Assembly: GCA_018396795.1 (NCBI GenBank)
Contig: JAGTRH010000084.1
Span: 1-6,189, forward strand
Length of the DNA stretch: 6,189 nucleotides
DNA from: Candidatus Bathyarchaeota archaeon
Lineage (GTDB): Archaea > Thermoproteota > Bathyarchaeia > Bathyarchaeales > B26-1
Reading direction: 5' to 3'
Part shown: positions 5,960 to 6,189 of the stretch, piece by piece
How positions within the stretch are numbered: position 1 is the first letter of the stretch
How the letters are laid out: every line of letters starts with the position of its first letter
Translations under genes and position numbers: made by a program
Notes under the pieces: generated by a model
Told to the model about the DNA's origin: nothing
The model's database searches: none
The model's input: only the letters and a program-made list of their open reading frames with translations

Positions 5960-6189
5960 GGTGTGACTTTTATGCTTACTCTTGTCAGTACTGCTTTGTA
6001 CATTGCGGTTGTTATGCTGCCGTAGTATTCTGCTTCACCATAGTATGTTACTGCTATTGGCACTCCGTAGATGAACACGCTTGGCATTTTTTTCGGCTTT
6101 ATTCTAACTGTAGCCACGCCGTTTTCATCCGTCACGACCCAGGTTTCTCTGCCGAGCTCGTTTCCAAGATTGTCGACGAAGACAACATC
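5947..6189 (-). repeat. Right arm of long inverted repeat (3' end of second surface-protein gene)
   Basis: The reverse complement of this segment matches 1586-1828 at 238 of 243 positions with no gaps; 5947-6129 is identical. The match is still running at the window edge, so its full extent is unknown. Its inner boundary at 5947 is sharp, with no similarity to the other arm's flank beyond it. Confidence 0.95.
5956..6189 (-). CDS. 3' end of a second surface-protein gene, paralogue of the one at 2-1819
   Basis: Read on the minus strand, the frame is open from the window edge to a TAA at 5958-5956, giving the last 77 residues of a protein. They equal the last 77 residues of the surface protein at 2-1819 except for one Gly-to-Asn change (DNLGN instead of DGLGN). 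The other two substitutions are silent third-position changes (GTT/GTC and ACT/ACG), so the frame appears to be under protein-level constraint. The segment is the C-terminal Ig-like domain and includes TDENGVATVRI and a terminal RVSIKVTP. The gene converges on the GT4 gene. Everything upstream, including whether it also has the ThuA-like domain, lies outside the window; it could be a full paralogue or only a displaced 3' fragment. Confidence 0.8.
   Translation of the reverse strand, partial: DVVFVDNLGNELGRETWVVTDENGVATVRIKPKKMPSVFIYGVPIAVTYYGEAEYYGSITTAMYKAVLTRVSIKVTP

Noticed and set aside
1586..6189. Inverted repeat as the ends of a composite transposon
   Set aside because: The arms are protein-coding 3' ends with near-silent divergence; no transposase, terminal motif or target-site duplication is visible at the inner edges.
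1586..6189. Inverted repeat as a simple assembly or library foldback artefact
   Set aside because: Five substitutions, two of them silent and three making one codon change, indicate two diverged genomic copies. A chimera of two real loci still cannot be excluded without reads.

Overview
The window looks archaeal, probably from a thermoproteote-like lineage. Arginine is mostly AGA/AGG, ATA is a common isoleucine codon, transcripts seem to end in plain T-runs, and a promoter-like AAACTTAAAT box precedes the operon. The protein types also fit: a sequon-rich surface protein with Ig-like domains, and a DUF2079 membrane protein. The lineage is an inference; no marker gene is present.

Layout. (1) Positions 2-1819, plus strand: the 3' part of a large surface protein whose 5' end lies left of the window. 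It has a prealbumin-like segment, a ThuA/glutamine-amidotransferase-like domain without an evident nucleophile, and two Ig-like domains. (2) Positions 1820-2049: a T-rich terminator, an AT-rich stretch with a candidate TATA box, a possible 33-codon small ORF, and a strong Shine-Dalgarno. (3) Positions 2050-5908: three overlapping plus-strand genes forming one operon: a DUF2079 multispanning membrane protein (GT-C-like) with a C-terminal beta-rich domain, a class I SAM-dependent methyltransferase, and a GT4-type glycosyltransferase. (4) Positions 5956-6189, minus strand: the 3' end of a second surface-protein gene, nearly identical to the end of gene 1 and convergent with the operon.

The main structural signal is a long inverted repeat. 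Positions 1586-1828 match the reverse complement of 5947-6189 with 5 mismatches in 243 bp and no gaps, and the repeat continues off the right edge. The two arms are the 3' ends of two paralogous, face-to-face surface-protein genes. They enclose a 4.1 kb AT-richer segment holding the glycan-type operon. Homologous recombination between the arms would invert the operon while leaving both surface-protein reading frames intact. The arms also look homogenised: 183 bp at the 3' side, including 9 bp past the stop codon, are identical.

Working model (inference): the operon encodes part of a surface-glycan or glycoprotein-modification pathway. The GT4 enzyme would build a lipid-linked sugar on the cytoplasmic side, the methyltransferase might cap it, and the DUF2079 protein might transfer sugar on the outer face. 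The flanking sequon-rich surface proteins would be plausible acceptors.
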